A stretch of 64,000 nt of DNA from DASUAS01 sp963750045 (lineage in GTDB: Bacteria; Actinomycetota; Acidimicrobiia; IMCC26256; DASPTH01). Under the pieces are notes generated by a model, which searched no databases, was not told the origin of the DNA, and saw only the letters and a list, made by a program, of their open reading frames with translations. Location: positions 186,001-250,000 of the forward strand of contig CAVVPD010000007.1 of the NCBI GenBank assembly GCA_963750045.1, read 5' to 3'. The position numbers were made by a program, and so were the translations under genes. Each line of letters opens with the position of its first letter. Position 1 is the stretch's first letter. Shown in pieces: positions 1 through 8,161 of this stretch.

Positions 1-631
1 GGTCGGCGGCCAAGACGGTGACGGACGCGGTCGAGACCGCACAATCGAGCGCCCGGGTCGCGAGCGTGATCGGCATCGTCGGGCTGACCTGGGTCGGCAG
101 CAGCTTCGCCGTTGCGATCGCCACTGCGTACAACATCGCCTGGCGAGTCCCCCGCGCGTCTCGCGCGAGCGGCTGGTCGGGCTCGGATGGTTGGCGGGCA
201 CGGCGGTCCTGCTGGCCATCGGCGGCCTCGTCACCGCCGGGTTCGCGGCGCTGCCCGTGCTCGTGGCTCCGCTCGTCCTGGTCGTGAGCCTCTCCGTGAA
301 TACGCTGGTCTGGCTCTGGACGTCGTGGGTCCTGCCGAGTCGCCGGTTGCCGTGGCGCGCGTCGCTCCCGGCCGCAGTCGTGGGCGCCGTCGGGCTCGAG
401 CTCCTCAAGGTCGCGGGCGCGTACGTCGTGCCCCGGCTGGTCGAGCGTTCCTCGGCGCTCTACGGCACCCTCGGTGTGGTGTTCGCGCTGCTCACCTGGC
501 TGCTCGTGCTCGGCCGCCTCGTCGTGCTGGTGAGCGTCATCGAGGTGGTCGAGTGGGAGCGCACTCGGGGCACCGAAAAGATCGTGGTGTCCGGGCCGAC
601 CTTGCCCGACGGCGACGCACGCGAGCGTTGA
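1..631 (+). CDS. YihY/BrkB-family inner membrane protein, 5' truncated and frameshifted
   Basis: The C-terminal part of a polytopic membrane protein runs in from the left edge. The first frame holds two hydrophobic helices and an A-Y-N-I-A-W-R-V-P motif. After a C5 run near 147-152 the reading continues in the -1 frame with P-R-V-S-R-E-R and four more hydrophobic segments, ending at 631. One extra C in that run restores a single frame, so a base is probably missing. The helix spacing and the conserved proline/arginine loop fit the YihY/virulence factor BrkB family, whose molecular role is poorly defined. The start lies outside the window. Confidence 0.7.
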   Translation, partial: VGGQDGDGRGRDRTIERPGRERDRHRRADLGRQQLRRCDRHCVQHRLASPPRVSRERLVGLGWLAGTAVLLAIGGLVTAGFAALPVLVAPLVLVVSLSVNTLVWLWTSWVLPSRRLPWRASLPAAVVGAVGLELLKVAGAYVVPRLVERSSALYGTLGVVFALLTWLLVLGRLVVLVSVIEVVEWERTRGTEKIVVSGPTLPDGDARER

Positions 632-647
632 CTCCGCGCACGCCCGA

Positions 648-1270
648 TCACGGTTGCAGGCGCTCGATCCGCCACCCGCCGCCGCCCGCGGCGGCGCGGT
701 AGCGCAACCGGTCGTGCAGCCGGTCTTCGCGGTGCTGCCAGAATTCGATGTCGTCCGGAACGACGCGGTACCCGCCCCAACCGGGCGGGCGCGGCACGTC
801 GCCGCCCATGAACCGTGCCTCGAGATCGACGACGCGCGACTCCAACTCCTCGCGCGTGTCGCGACGACCTCGCTCTGCTCCGAGGCCCACGCGCTCAGCC
901 GACTGGCACGCGGGCGGTTGCTCCAGTATTCGTCGGACTCGGCGCCGCCGACCTGCACGACCGGGCCCGTCGCCCGGACCTGCCGCAAGACTTCGGGCCA
1001 GTGGAACACGATGGCGGCGCGCGGATTCGCGTCGAGCTCGCGGCCCTTGCGGCTGCCGTAGTTGGTGTAGAAGCAGAAGCCGCGCGCATCGACGCCCCGC
1101 AGCAGGACCATGCGAGCCGACGGAACCGCATCAGGGGTGCTGCTCGCGACGACCATCGCCTCGGGCTGCACCTCACCGTGCGCGACCGCGTCGACGTACC
1201 AGCGCGAGAACTGTACGAACGGGTCGGGATCGAGATCGTTTTCGCTGAGCTCTCGCGCGGGGACCGGCAC
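648..1270 (-). CDS. pdxH: Pyridoxamine 5'-phosphate oxidase, frameshifted
   Basis: FMN enzyme that oxidises pyridoxamine/pyridoxine 5'-phosphate to pyridoxal 5'-phosphate. From the GTG at 1270 the protein shows D-P-F-x-Q-F, the R-M-V-L-L-R-G FMN-binding strand, F-Y-T-N-Y-G-S-R-K-G-R-E-L and A-W-A-S-E-Q-S. Near 850 the frame shifts, after which the characteristic C-terminal block R-P-P-G-W-G-G-Y-R-V-V-P and R-L-H-D-R follows to the stop. The total of about 207 residues is normal for PdxH. The start is uncertain because the frame stays open upstream of 1270. Divergent from the downstream sigma factor gene. Confidence 0.85.
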
Positions 1271-1474
1271 GTGATCCAGGGTAGGCTCGGACGGACCCGG
1301 AACGGTTGCCCTTACACCGCATCGCCGTCGCGGTCCGCGAAGCGAGACCCGGGAGGAAACGTCCGGGCCCGTTCGTGCGTCGGGTTCGCATGGCCGAGGT
1401 TTCGCTGATCGTCGACGTACCACCCGGGGTACTGTCGGCGCGCACGCAGCCTCTCCCGCGCCCGAGGCGGACAG

Positions 1475-2019
1475 GTGGACGACGATCGCATCCGAGAGTT
1501 CGTCGACCACGAGTACGCCCGGGTCGTCGCCACCGTCACCCTGGTGTGTGGGAGCGTCGCCACCGCCGAAGACTCGGTGCAGGAGGCACTGGCCCGTGCG
1601 TGGGAGCAGCTCGCGCGCGGGCGCAGCATCGATCGCCTCCCCGCGTGGATCACGACGGTCGCACTGAACCTGGCCCGCAGCCAGATGCGCCGATGGCGTT
1701 CCGAGCGGCGCGCCCGCGACCGGCTCGGCCCGCTGCACGACGATCTGTCGAATGCGCCCGCCGCGAGCGGTGATGCGTACGCGGTGCGGATGGCGCTGCT
1801 CGCGCTCCACGCCGTCAGCGCGAAGTCACGGTGCTGCGCTACTACCTGGGGCTCGACGTGCGCGAGACCGCGGCCCACCTCGGCATCGCCGAAGGCACGG
1901 TGAAGGCGATGCTCTTCCGCGCCCGGCGGTCGCTGGCCGTGCTGCTCGACGACGAGCAGGACGGGCCCGACGACATGGGGCCCGACGACATGGGGGAGGT
2001 GGACCGTGACCGTGGATGA
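1475..2019 (+). CDS. ECF-type RNA polymerase sigma factor, frameshifted
   Basis: GTG start at 1475 with a purine-rich RBS (gaggcgg) just upstream. Residues 1-110 are sigma region 2 (E-D-S-V-Q-E-A-L-A-R-A-W; P-A-W-I-T-T-V-A-L-N-L). Near 1820 the frame slips by one base, and region 4 follows in the other frame (R-E-V-T-V-L-R-Y-Y-L-G-L, then an HTH with G-I-A-E-G-T-V-K). The joined protein is about 180 residues, the ECF norm. Its 3' end overlaps the start of the next gene, a typical sigma/anti-sigma arrangement. Sigma regions are clear; the ECF subgroup is not determined. Confidence 0.85.
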
Positions 2020-3182
2020 TCTGCGCATCGAGCGGGCGCTGCGCGACGCCGCGCCCGTCGTCGACACCGATCACGTGCTCGAGCGCATCGCTTCCAAACG
2101 CACGCGACGCCGGCAGCGCCACCGCGTGGAGCTCGGCGCGCTCGCCCTGGTCGTCGCGGTCGGTGATCGGTGCGACCACGCTGTTCGCCACGCGTGACGA
2201 CGGCGCCTCGCCACACGTCGTCGCGCCCGGCGCGCAGTCGTCGGCTCGCATCGTCGAGGGGAACGGCCCCGTCGGTGGCGGGACCGGCCGGATGGAGATT
2301 CCGAGCCCCGTGGCGCTCGACGCCGATCCCGGACGGCTGCAGGGGCCGCTCTTCGTCGGCAGCTCCGCACTGGCACTGGCCAGCTACGACCGTGTGGAGA
2401 GCAGCACCCACTCCCACGTCGTGCGGGTCCACGGCACCCACGTGGTCGACGTCGTCGACTTCAAGGCGCACGTGATGTCGATCACCGAGGGCGAGGGAGC
2501 GCCTGCTGGGCGGTCACCCGCAACGGCAGCCTCACCGGAGGAACCGTTCCCGATGCGTTCCTGAAGCGCATCCCCACCGATGGAGCCGCGACGTCGACGC
2601 CACTTCCGAGGAACGCCGATCCCGTCGGGCCGGTCGCGGTGATCGGTGGCGCGGTCTGGGTGCCGACGAGCGTGGGCGTCGAGCAGTTCGACACCGATGG
2701 CGCACGGGTACGCTCGGTCGTGTTGACGCCCGCCGTCACCCGATCGGTGGTGGCGATCGGGAGGTTCGCGTGGGTCACCGACGGCGCCGCCGGGCTCCGG
2801 CGGCTCGACCCGGTGACGGGCGCGACCGACGAGACCCGCGTCCACCGGGTCTGGCAATGCCCTCGCCGCGGCCGGCGACACCACCGGCGGCTGGGTCCTC
2901 GTCGACCGCGGCTCTGTGGTGCTCGTCGCTGCCGACATGAGCTCGAAGGGCGAGATCGCGCTGCCGAAGGGATTCGCGGCGACGACGGTGACCGTCGCCG
3001 ACGGTCGTGCGTGGGTGACCGGCACGGTCGACGGGGCGCCGGCGATCGTGTTGCTCCGGGGCGCGACGTGCGCCGCGAGCGTCGTCACGGAGAACGCGCG
3101 TGAGGCCACGCTCGCGTGGAGCGGTCCGGACACCGTGACCGCGGTGACGAACGGCGCGCTCTTCACCATTCGCGTGTCCTGA
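2006..3182 (+). CDS. Putative membrane-anchored anti-sigma factor with beta-propeller-like exterior, multiply frameshifted
   Basis: GTG at 2006 lies inside the 3' end of the sigma gene, behind a gggggagg RBS, so the two are translationally coupled. Residues 1-40 are charged and soluble. A hydrophobic segment follows (L-G-A-L-A-L-V-V-A-V-G, continuing in another frame as I-G-A-T-T-L-F). The rest is a secreted-looking beta-rich region with repeated V-W-V-P/A-W-V-T strands. Frame changes occur near 2160, 2510 and 2855; each restores a propeller-like sequence. The anti-sigma role is inferred only from position and topology; no zinc-binding anti-sigma motif is visible. Final stop at 3180-3182. Confidence 0.6.
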
Positions 3183-3234
3183 GGCAACCTGGCGGCGCGT
3201 CCCGACGTCGAGGACATGACGAAGGGAGCGCGCC

Positions 3235-4468
3235 ATGCGGAAATCGGCTCTGCTCGCGGCGTGTGCCGCGGTCGCGATCGTGCTGAGTGCCTGCGGCGGT
3301 GGTGGTGACGAAGTGTCGGTCGACACCAACCGCACGCGACCGGAGTTGCTCTACCTCGGGGGTGGCGCGTCGATCACCGCGCTCGTGCCCCGCAGCGGAG
3401 CGGTGCGGTTCCAGGAAGCCGGCGCGGTCCCCAGCCGCGACTGGTCGGTGCTCTACACCGCGACCGACGACGGGCTCACGACGACGCTGCGGACGCTCGA
3501 CCCGGGCACCGGGAAGGAGCTCGCGAGCCGCGACATCTCCGGGGTGTTCACGGTCCGCACCGTGTCGGAGGACGGCTCGGTGGTCGCGCTCACCCCGCCG
3601 TATCCCGACGGCTTCGACACCTACCACCCCTACGCGAAGGATCCGACCCCCCTCGTGATCGTGCGCCGCGGTGACCCGGATCCGCAGGTGCTCTCGGTCC
3701 AGGGCAACGTCGAACCCGAGGCGTTCTCGCTCGCCGGTGACGCACTGTTCGTGATCGACTTCGTGCCGCCGCTCTCCCCCGAGCGCTACCGCGTGGCACG
3801 TCTCGACCTCGGCGCCGGTACGGTCGACGACGTCCGCAGCGCCGAGCAGGAGCTGCAGGAGCCCATGCGGGGCACTGCCCGCGCCCAGGTGATGGCACCC
3901 GACGGCCGTCGCCTGTACACGCTCTACACGTGTGACGCGACGACCACTGCGCCGGCGGAGGCGTTCGTCCACGTGCTCGATCTCGACCAGGAAGTGGCGA
4001 CGTGCGTCGACCTTCCCGCCGAGTTCGCCGCGAGCCCGTTGGGTGCGATGGCCACGAGCCCGTCGGGTACGCGCCTCTATGTGAGCGCCCCGACCGTGGG
4101 CGCGCTCGCCGAGCTCGACACGGGGTCGCTGTCGGTGACGCGTACGACGTCGCTGCCCACGGCTCCCGGCGCAACCACCGCTCGCGCCACCGCGACAGCG
4201 AGCACGTTGTACCTGGCGGTCGACGATCAGGTCACGCCGGTCGCGCTCGACGACCTCACTGCCGGAGACCCGTGGATCGCGCCGGCCTCGGTCACGGGCG
4301 TGGTGCCGTCGGGCGACGGCACCACGTTGTACGTGTCACTGGCCGACCGGGTGCTCGCGCTCGACTCGCGGCCGCTCAGCCCACGCCGCGAGCTCGACGT
4401 GCCGACGAGCGAGCCCATCGACCACGTGGCCCCGGCGCTGGCCCCGATCCCCGACAGCGGGTACGTGA
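3235..4468 (+). CDS. Lipoprotein with beta-propeller-like repeats
   Basis: ATG at 3235 behind a strong gaagggag RBS. It begins with a classic lipoprotein signal: M-R-K, hydrophobic core, lipobox L-S-A-C (Cys20), then a Gly-rich linker. The remaining 390 residues are repeated beta strands of the type S-x-D-G-x-x-V-A-L and S-P-S-G-T-R-L-Y-V-S, as in YncE/WD40-like propellers, probably displayed outside the membrane. Its own frame has no stop before it reads into the downstream acyl-CoA dehydrogenase. A TGA in the +1 frame at 4466-4468 is the likeliest true end after a one-base error. Function unknown; possibly a partner of the preceding sigma/anti-sigma pair. Confidence 0.6.
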
Positions 4469-4527
4469 AGTGCGCGTGTCGAACGTCCACGCGGGGACAC
4501 CGGGAACCGGGGGTAGGGTCCGGGAGC

Positions 4528-5752
4528 ATGGACTTCGCATTGAGCACGCGCACCGAAGAGCTCCGGCGACGGCTCACCGACTTCATCGCCGAGCAGGTCG
4601 ATCCGGCCGAGCCCGTCTATCGCGAGCAGGTCGCCGCCTCGGGTGATCCGCACTTCCACCCGCCGGTCATGGAGGAGCTCAAGGCCGAAGCGCGCGCCCG
4701 TGGCCTGTGGAACCTCTTTCTCCCGGAGAGCGAATACGGCGCGGGCCTCACGAACCTGGAGTACGCGCCGCTCTGCGAGCTCATGGGCCAGTCCGAACTC
4801 GCGCCCGAGGCCACCAACTGCATGCCCCCCGACACGGGGAACATGGAGGTGCTCGGCAAAATTCGCCACCGCGCTCCAGGTCGAGCGATTCCTGCAACCG
4901 CTGCTCACCGGCGAAACGCGCTCGTGCTTCGCGATGACCGAACCGTGGGTCGCGAGCTCCGACGCCACCAACATCCAGAGCCGCATCGTCCGTGACGGCG
5001 ACCACTACGTGATCAACGCGCACAAGTGGTGGACGAGCGGCGCCGCGTCGCCGATGTGCACCTTCGCCATCCTCATGGGCGTCTCGGATCCCGACGCCGA
5101 CCGCCACCGCCGTCACAGCATGGTGCTCGTGCCCTTCGACACCCCCGGCGTCTCGGTGGTGCGCACCCTGCCGGTGTTCGGGCACGACGCCGGCGGCGGT
5201 CATTGCGAGACGCTGTTCGAGGACGTTCGCATCCCGAAGGAATTCCTGCTCGGCGAGGAAGGCGGCGGCTTCGCGATCGCGCAGGCCCGCCTCGGTCCCG
5301 GCCGGATCCACCACTGCATGCGCGCGATCGGCATGGCGGAAAAGGCGTTGCGCCTGATGTGCGAGCGCACCCAGCAGCGGGTGGCGTTCGGCAGGCCGCT
5401 CGCCGACCAAGGAACGATCCAGGCACAGATCGCCGAGTCACGCATCGAGATCGAACAGGCCCGGCTCCTCACGCTGAAGGCGGCGTGGCTCATGGACACC
5501 GTGGGCGCCAAGGGCGCGCGCTTCGAGATCGGCGCGATCAAGGTCGTCGCCGCCCGCCTCGCCACGACGGTCATCGATCGCGCCATCCAGACCTTCGGTG
5601 GGGCCGGCGTCTCCGACGACTGGCCGCTCGCCGGCATGTACACCCACGCGCGTACGCTGCACCTGGTCGACGGTCCCGACGAGGTGCACCTCCAGCAGAT
5701 CGCGCGCCGTGAGCTGCGTGGATACGAGTCGTTCCGCGCCGTCGAGGCGTGA
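4528..5752 (+). CDS. Acyl-CoA dehydrogenase, frameshifted
   Basis: FAD-dependent oxidation of an acyl-CoA. ATG at 4528 (M-D-F-A-L-S). The N-terminal helical domain contains Y-G-A-G-L-T-N-L-E-Y. At the A4 run near 4858-4861 one base too many shifts the frame. The protein then continues with M-T-E-P-W-V-A-S-S-D-A-T-N, W-W-T-S-G-A, V-F-G-H-D-A-G-G-G-H, R-V-A-F-G and Q-T-F-G-G-A-G-V-S. Total about 407 residues, typical of ACAD11-like dehydrogenases. The usual acidic residue after T-E-P is Trp here. Ten bases separate it from the LLM gene downstream, so the two are probably co-transcribed. Substrate cannot be told from sequence. Confidence 0.85.
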
Positions 5753-5762
5753 GGCGAGGCCG

Positions 5763-6674
5763 GTGAAGGTTCGGATCGGCTACGGGATCGGTACGCAGGG
5801 CCTCGCCGACGGCGGCACCCGGTTTGCCGAGTTGATCGACGCCCTCGAAGCGCTCGGCTTCGACTCGATCTGGTGCTCGGAGCGCGCCACCGGACCGATT
5901 CCGGAACCGATGGTGTCGCTGGCGTTCGCCGCCGGGCGGACGAAGAAGTTGAAGCTCGGTACGAGCGTGCAGGTGCTGCCGGGCCGAAACCCGGTGCTGC
6001 TCGCCAAGCAGTGGGCGAGCCTCGACGTGTTGTCGGGCGGCCGCGCCCTCCCCGCGTTCGGGCTCGGCGTCGTCGAACCGCACGAGCAGCAGGCATTCGG
6101 CGTGACCCGCGAGGAACGCGCACCGTGGTTCGACGAGGCACTCCCGCTCATGCGGCGGCTGTGGGCCGAGGACACGGTTGATCACGACGGCGCTCGTTTC
6201 CACTACCAAGGCGTGTCGATCGGCACGCGTCCCGTCCAGCAGCCGCCCGACGTGTGGCTCGGCGGCCGGGCCCCGCGCGAGTTGCGGCGGGTGGGCGAGC
6301 TGGCCGACGGCTGGCTGCCGAGCTTCTGCACCCCCCGACAGGTTGCCGACGGGCGGGTGCTCGTCGAGACCGCCGCCGACGCGGTGGGTCGCACGATCGA
6401 CGACGAGCACTTCGGCGCGATGGTGTTCTACGCCCGCACCGAGATACCCGAGCCGTACGCGGGTTCCGTCGGCGCCCGCCTCGGGTTCGACCCCGCCGAG
6501 GTGATCGCGGTGGGCATCCCGGCGCTCCGGGACCGGCTCGAGGAGTTCCTCGCCGTCGGGTTCTCGAAGCTCGTGCTGGTCCCCGTGCAGGAGGCCGAGT
6601 CCTGGCGGGCCGAGGTCGAGGAGCTCGCGACGTCGCTCCTCGACCTCCAGGGCACGCGTGCGTCCACGCGCTGA
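5763..6674 (+). CDS. LLM-class flavin/F420-dependent oxidoreductase
   Basis: GTG at 5763 with a gaggcgagg RBS. About 303 residues of luciferase-like TIM barrel: N-terminal I-G-Y-G-I-G-T-Q-G, then F-D-S-I-W-C-S-E-R, the K-L-G-T-S-V-Q-V-L-P-G-R-N-P strand, and L-S-G-G-R-A-L-P-A-F-G-L-G-V. These features match actinobacterial LLM enzymes that often use F420 rather than FMN. The cofactor is inferred from family and lineage, not directly seen. Substrate unknown. It follows the acyl-CoA dehydrogenase closely and probably shares its transcript. Confidence 0.85.
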   Translation: MKVRIGYGIGTQGLADGGTRFAELIDALEALGFDSIWCSERATGPIPEPMVSLAFAAGRTKKLKLGTSVQVLPGRNPVLLAKQWASLDVLSGGRALPAFGLGVVEPHEQQAFGVTREERAPWFDEALPLMRRLWAEDTVDHDGARFHYQGVSIGTRPVQQPPDVWLGGRAPRELRRVGELADGWLPSFCTPRQVADGRVLVETAADAVGRTIDDEHFGAMVFYARTEIPEPYAGSVGARLGFDPAEVIAVGIPALRDRLEEFLAVGFSKLVLVPVQEAESWRAEVEELATSLLDLQGTRASTR

Positions 6675-6681
6675 ACCGGCC

Positions 6682-6999
6682 GTGGCCGAACCGGTGCACG
6701 GTCACCTGCGCGCGGTCGATGCAGCACCGGCCGCCGGCGAGGCATCGTGGCGGGTGGCGACGGTCGCGGGGGTGACGGTGGAGCAGATCCTGAGCGGTCG
6801 GCTCGACGCGCCGGTCGACTACCTCGCCGACGTCGACGAGTGGGTAGTGGTCCTCGCCGGTCGCGCGGTGCTCGAGGTGGCCGAGACAGTGCTCGAGCTG
6901 GGCCCGGGCGATTGGGTGCTGCTCCCTGCCCACACACCCCATCGGCTCGTGGACACGGAACCCGGCACGAGCTGGCTCACGGTGACGGATCGCGCGTGA
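6682..6999 (+). CDS. Small cupin-domain protein
   Basis: About 105 residues with a single cupin barrel: D-E-W-V-V-V-L-A-G-R-A, then E-L-G-P-G-D-W-V-L-L-P-A-H-T-P-H-R-L (second cupin motif with two His). The first metal-binding motif is reduced (D-V-D-E-W in place of H-x-H), so metal binding is doubtful. In-frame GTG codons at 6658 and 6682 are both possible; 6682 avoids overlapping the oxidoreductase stop. Its 3' end overlaps the convergent small gene on the other strand by 23 bp. Role unknown. Confidence 0.65.
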   Translation: MAEPVHGHLRAVDAAPAAGEASWRVATVAGVTVEQILSGRLDAPVDYLADVDEWVVVLAGRAVLEVAETVLELGPGDWVLLPAHTPHRLVDTEPGTSWLTVTDRA

Positions 7000-7204
7000 C
7001 GGATCGCTCGCCGGGTGACGCGGCGGCAGCTCCTGCCGCGAGGCCGGCGAGGGCACCGTCGAACCACGGCTCGTGGTTCCCGGTGGCGGCGTCCTGCGCG
7101 GCGATCGCCGCGCGCAGGGCCTGTTCCGCCAGCGGCCGCAGGCGGGCAACTTCGTCGCGCAGGGCCTGGTTCTCCAACCCGAGCTCGTGCTCGATGTCGC
7201 TCAT
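6977..7204 (-). CDS. Small coiled-coil protein of unknown function
   Basis: ATG at 7204 gives a 75-residue protein. Residues 5-40 are a strongly heptad-like acidic/basic helix (L-E-N-Q-A-L-R-D-E-V-A-R-L-R-P-L), followed by an Ala-rich tail. The frame is open further upstream, but the upstream part is Pro/Gly-rich and lacks coding character. Not recognised as a known family. It converges with the cupin gene and overlaps its 3' end. Confidence 0.45.
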   Translation of the reverse strand: MSDIEHELGLENQALRDEVARLRPLAEQALRAAIAAQDAATGNHEPWFDGALAGLAAGAAAASPGERSVTRDPSP

Positions 7205-7216
7205 CGAGCCAGCGTA

Positions 7217-7357
7217 ACCAACGCTCCGCGCTACACGGGGAGCACCAAGGCGTTCCTCGGCGGGTTCGAGAAACCCGTCCCGGTCATGGTCGGCACAGGC
7301 GGGGCGCTCTTCGTCGGCGACTGGACCACCGGGACCCTCTACCGCATCGCCGCGTGA
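7217..7357 (+). pseudogene. C-terminal remnant of a PQQ/sorbosone-dehydrogenase-like propeller
   Basis: A short frame ending at 7357 encodes K-P-V-P-V-M-V-G-T-G-G-A-L-F-V-G-D-W-T-T-G-T-L-Y-R. This is the closing strand pattern of glucose/sorbosone dehydrogenase-type beta-propellers, where G-A-L-Y-V-x-D-x-x-x-G-x-I-Y-R-V is usual. Nothing upstream in any frame continues the propeller: the space is taken by the coiled-coil gene on the other strand. A decayed or deleted gene is the simplest reading. Assignment rests on one motif. Confidence 0.35.
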
Positions 7358-7372
7358 TCCCGGGTCCCGGGA
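7358..7372. terminator. Short palindrome between convergent ends
   Basis: The sequence tcccggg-t-cccggga is a perfect 7+7 inverted repeat directly between the end of the propeller remnant and the end of the deacetylase gene. There is no T-tract. It could act as a bidirectional terminator stem or be chance in GC-rich DNA. Confidence 0.3.
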
Positions 7373-7378
7373 CACCGG

Positions 7379-8062
7379 CTACGCGGCGCGTGTCTCGATG
7401 CCGTGCTCCCCGACCGTGCCGACGTCGAGACCACGCGCGTGGAACTCCTTCGCGAGACGCGGCAGCGCACCGAGGCTCGAGTGCCACGAGCCCGGGTACG
7501 ACGTGCAGTCCGAGTCGTGCAGCAACACGGTGCCCCCGTCGACGTAACGGCGGGTGACGTCGGCAACGACCGTGGCCGGCGTCGCCTCCCGTCGCCAGTC
7601 ACGCCCCCACGTGGTCCACAGCACCGTGGTCATTCCCAGCCGGCGGGCGGCGCGCAACGACGAGTACGACGAGATGCCGAACGGCGGGCGGAACCATCGC
7701 GGTTCGATCCCGGTGGCCTGCGCGACCGTGTCGTGCGCGCGGGCGACGTCATCGCGCGCGCTCCGGGGCGTACGCCGGAGCATGTTGCCGTGCACGTCAC
7801 CGTGCACCGCCACCTCGTGGCCGGCGTCGGCCACGGCCCGTGCCACGCCGGGATCACGTCGGGTCATCTCACCGAGCATGAAGAAGGTCGCGTGCCATCC
7901 GAGCGCCTCCAACGCGTCAAGGAACGCCGGCGTCGACGACGCGTCCGGACCGTCGTCGAACGTGAGCGCGACGTGGCCGCGCCGCCCGACACCGACGAGG
8001 GCCGGCGTGAAGCGCACACCGATCGGCGAGACACCACCGAGCGCGGGCCCCGCGTGGAGCAC
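7379..8062 (-). CDS. Polysaccharide deacetylase (NodB homology), membrane-anchored
   Basis: Carbohydrate esterase 4 family, removing N- or O-acetyl groups from surface or wall glycan. All catalytic motifs are present: T-F-D-D-G-P-D (motif 1, metal Asp), H-x3-H in V-A-V-H-G-D-V-H-G, R-W-F-R-P-P-F-G, W-G-R-D-W and T-V-L-L-H-D. The GTG at 8062 is the first clear start. The frame continues upstream as S-L-K-I-V-G-A-A-G-L-A-G-A-G-A-I-A, a signal/TM-like helix without a standard start codon. The true start is probably near 8165 (GTG overlapping the upstream stop), after a one-base error in a G4 run. It directly follows the glycosyltransferase fusion gene. Confidence 0.85.
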   Translation of the reverse strand: MLHAGPALGGVSPIGVRFTPALVGVGRRGHVALTFDDGPDASSTPAFLDALEALGWHATFFMLGEMTRRDPGVARAVADAGHEVAVHGDVHGNMLRRTPRSARDDVARAHDTVAQATGIEPRWFRPPFGISSYSSLRAARRLGMTTVLWTTWGRDWRREATPATVVADVTRRYVDGGTVLLHDSDCTSYPGSWHSSLGALPRLAKEFHARGLDVGTVGEHGIETRAA

Positions 8063-8161
8063 CGCGATGGCCCCCGCTCCGGCCAGACCCGCGGCGCCGA
8101 CGATCTTCAGTGAACGCGACGGACTCAGCGAAGCTCCCCGAGCGGCGCGGCACGCAGGCCG

